Shown: piece after piece, positions 63,288 through 64,000 of the stretch | How the letters are laid out: the number at the start of each line of letters is the position of its first letter | Position numbering within the stretch: the stretch's first letter is position 1 | Origin: Methylobacterium terrae | GTDB taxonomy: Bacteria; Pseudomonadota; Alphaproteobacteria; Rhizobiales; Beijerinckiaceae | DNA: 64,000 nt | Assembly: GCF_003173755.1 (NCBI RefSeq) | Contig: NZ_CP029553.1 | Span: 1,288,501-1,352,500 of the forward strand | Direction: 5' to 3' | Translations under genes and position numbers: made by a program | The notes under the pieces: generated by a model | What the model was told of the DNA's origin: nothing | Seen by the model: the letters and a program-made list of their open reading frames with translations, nothing else | Database searches by the model: none

Positions 63288-64000
63288 GCATGCGCAGTGC
63301 GCCGTCGAGCCGGATGACCTCGCCGTTGAGCATCGGGTTGTCGATGATGGCCATGGCGAGCTTGGCGTATTCCGCCGGCTTGCCCAGGCGGGAGGGGAAC
63401 GGCACCGCGGCGCCGAGCGAATCCTGCACCTCCTGCGGCAGGCCGCGCAGCATCGGCGTCTCGAAGATGCCGGGCGCGATGGCGCAGACCCGGATGCCGG
63501 ACGGCGCGAATTCCCGCGCCGCCGGCAGGGTCAGGCCGACGATGCCGGCCTTCGAGGAGGCGTAGGCCGCCTGGCCCACCTGGCCCTCGTAGGCCGCGAC
63601 CGAGGCCGTGGAGACGATGACGCCGCGCTCGCCCCCCTCGAGCGGATCGAGGGCGAGCGCGCCCGCCGCGACGAGCCGCATCAGGTTGAAGCTGCCGATC
63701 AGGTTGACCTGGATCACCCGCGCGTAGGCCTGGAGGTCGAGGGGGCCGTTGCGACCGACGATCCGACCCGCCGTCGCGACGCCGGCGCAGTTGACCAGGA
63801 TGCGGGCGGGGCCGTGTGCCGCCGCCGCCCGCGCGACCGCGGCCTCGGCGCTCCCCGCGTCGCCGACGTCGCAGGCGAGGGCGAGGCCGCCGATCTCCGC
63901 CGCGACCTCCGCGGCCGCTCCCTCGTTGAGGTCGAGGAGCGCGACCCGCGCGCCCGCCGCGGCGAGCGCCCGCCCGGTCGCCGCCCCCAGGCCCGATCCG
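63277..64000 (-). CDS. SDR family dehydrogenase (3-hydroxyacyl-CoA type II-like), 5'-truncated by window
   Basis: The gene enters from the right edge; 240 residues are visible, lacking only the first few. The Rossmann fold begins at [25 protein letters not shown] (core [11 protein letters not shown]), followed by [26 protein letters not shown], the catalytic Ser/Tyr/Lys set in [24 protein letters not shown], and [11 protein letters not shown]. The layout, including [11 protein letters not shown] and [15 protein letters not shown], is that of 3-hydroxyacyl-CoA/HSD10-type enzymes in short- or branched-chain acyl-CoA oxidation. It is probably linked with the downstream acyl-CoA dehydrogenase. 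Confidence 0.9.
   Translation of the reverse strand, partial: GSGLGAATGRALAAAGARVALLDLNEGAAAEVAAEIGGLALACDVGDAGSAEAAVARAAAAHGPARILVNCAGVATAGRIVGRNGPLDLQAYARVIQVNLIGSFNLMRLVAAGALALDPLEGGERGVIVSTASVAAYEGQVGQAAYASSKAGIVGLTLPAAREFAPSGIRVCAIAPGIFETPMLRGLPQEVQDSLGAAVPFPSRLGKPAEYAKLAMAIIDNPMLNGEVIRLDGALRMQPK

Overview
This is a high-GC window (apart from one A+T-richer patch at about 36.7-38.2 kb) from an alphaproteobacterial chromosome. The best guess is a Methylobacterium-like member of the Hyphomicrobiales. That placement is inference. It rests on gene content (meaB, a fused allantoinase/OHCU decarboxylase, a Trp/His/Tyr-rich GCGPGFHR exported protein, an extensin-like lipoprotein, a RHH-less PutA) and on GC-saturated third codon positions, which also create many long antisense open frames that are not genes. 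There is no phage, plasmid or CRISPR signature. It reads as ordinary chromosome with a few mobile scars.

Layout, left to right. 0-7.2 kb: the end of an EAL protein, an orphan TRAP binding protein, a PlsC-type acyltransferase, small exported and hypothetical proteins, an extensin-like lipoprotein, and a divergent EamA exporter / MocR regulator pair sharing a repeat-bearing promoter. 7.2-13.7 kb: a broken IS701-type transposase, meaB, a lipoprotein hydrolase, the PuuE-UraD fusion, a REP-like inverted repeat, a GT4 glycosyltransferase and a rhodanese. 13.9-18.4 kb: an RND efflux adaptor and pump with a strong terminator. 18.4-22.1 kb: putA with a divergent Lrp-type regulator. 22.2-31.6 kb: cysK, a frameshifted type II NADH dehydrogenase, a flavoprotein, a DsbA-like isomerase, an M20 amidohydrolase, a GNAT protein, a PhnA-domain protein coupled to a CDF metal transporter, and small proteins. 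31.7-36.1 kb: a MarR/monooxygenase operon divergent from queA-tgt, an SGNH-like membrane protein and tRNA-Lys(UUU).

Downstream of the tRNA lies a compositionally foreign methyltransferase-glycosyltransferase fusion, then an ABC-2 exporter, an amidase and a GDSL esterase (36-43.8 kb). From 44 to 50.3 kb there are two catabolic units: a DAO-type amine oxidase with its GntR regulator, and a CitMHS carrier with split AtuA-family proteins under a divergent LysR regulator that is frameshifted near its end. From 50.4 to 58.8 kb there is an iron-type alcohol dehydrogenase and then the most unusual locus. It is a polyamine-type ABC importer operon that also carries a GntR regulator and an Asp/Glu-racemase-like enzyme. 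It is divergent from an amidase translationally coupled to a transthyretin/HIUase-like protein that lacks two of the four HIUase catalytic residues. The window closes with a GGDEF protein bearing a degenerate EAL domain, an acyl-CoA dehydrogenase and the 3' part of an SDR dehydrogenase.

Best candidates for something undescribed are the 51.8-58.8 kb uptake/hydrolysis locus and the methyltransferase-glycosyltransferase fusion beside tRNA-Lys. The tRNA-guanine transglycosylase lacking most of its zinc ligands is also worth attention, as are several well-formed operators: the MocR triple repeat, the MarR dyad over -35/-10 and the LysR box on a start codon. All functional readings come from motif recognition by eye; no database search was possible.
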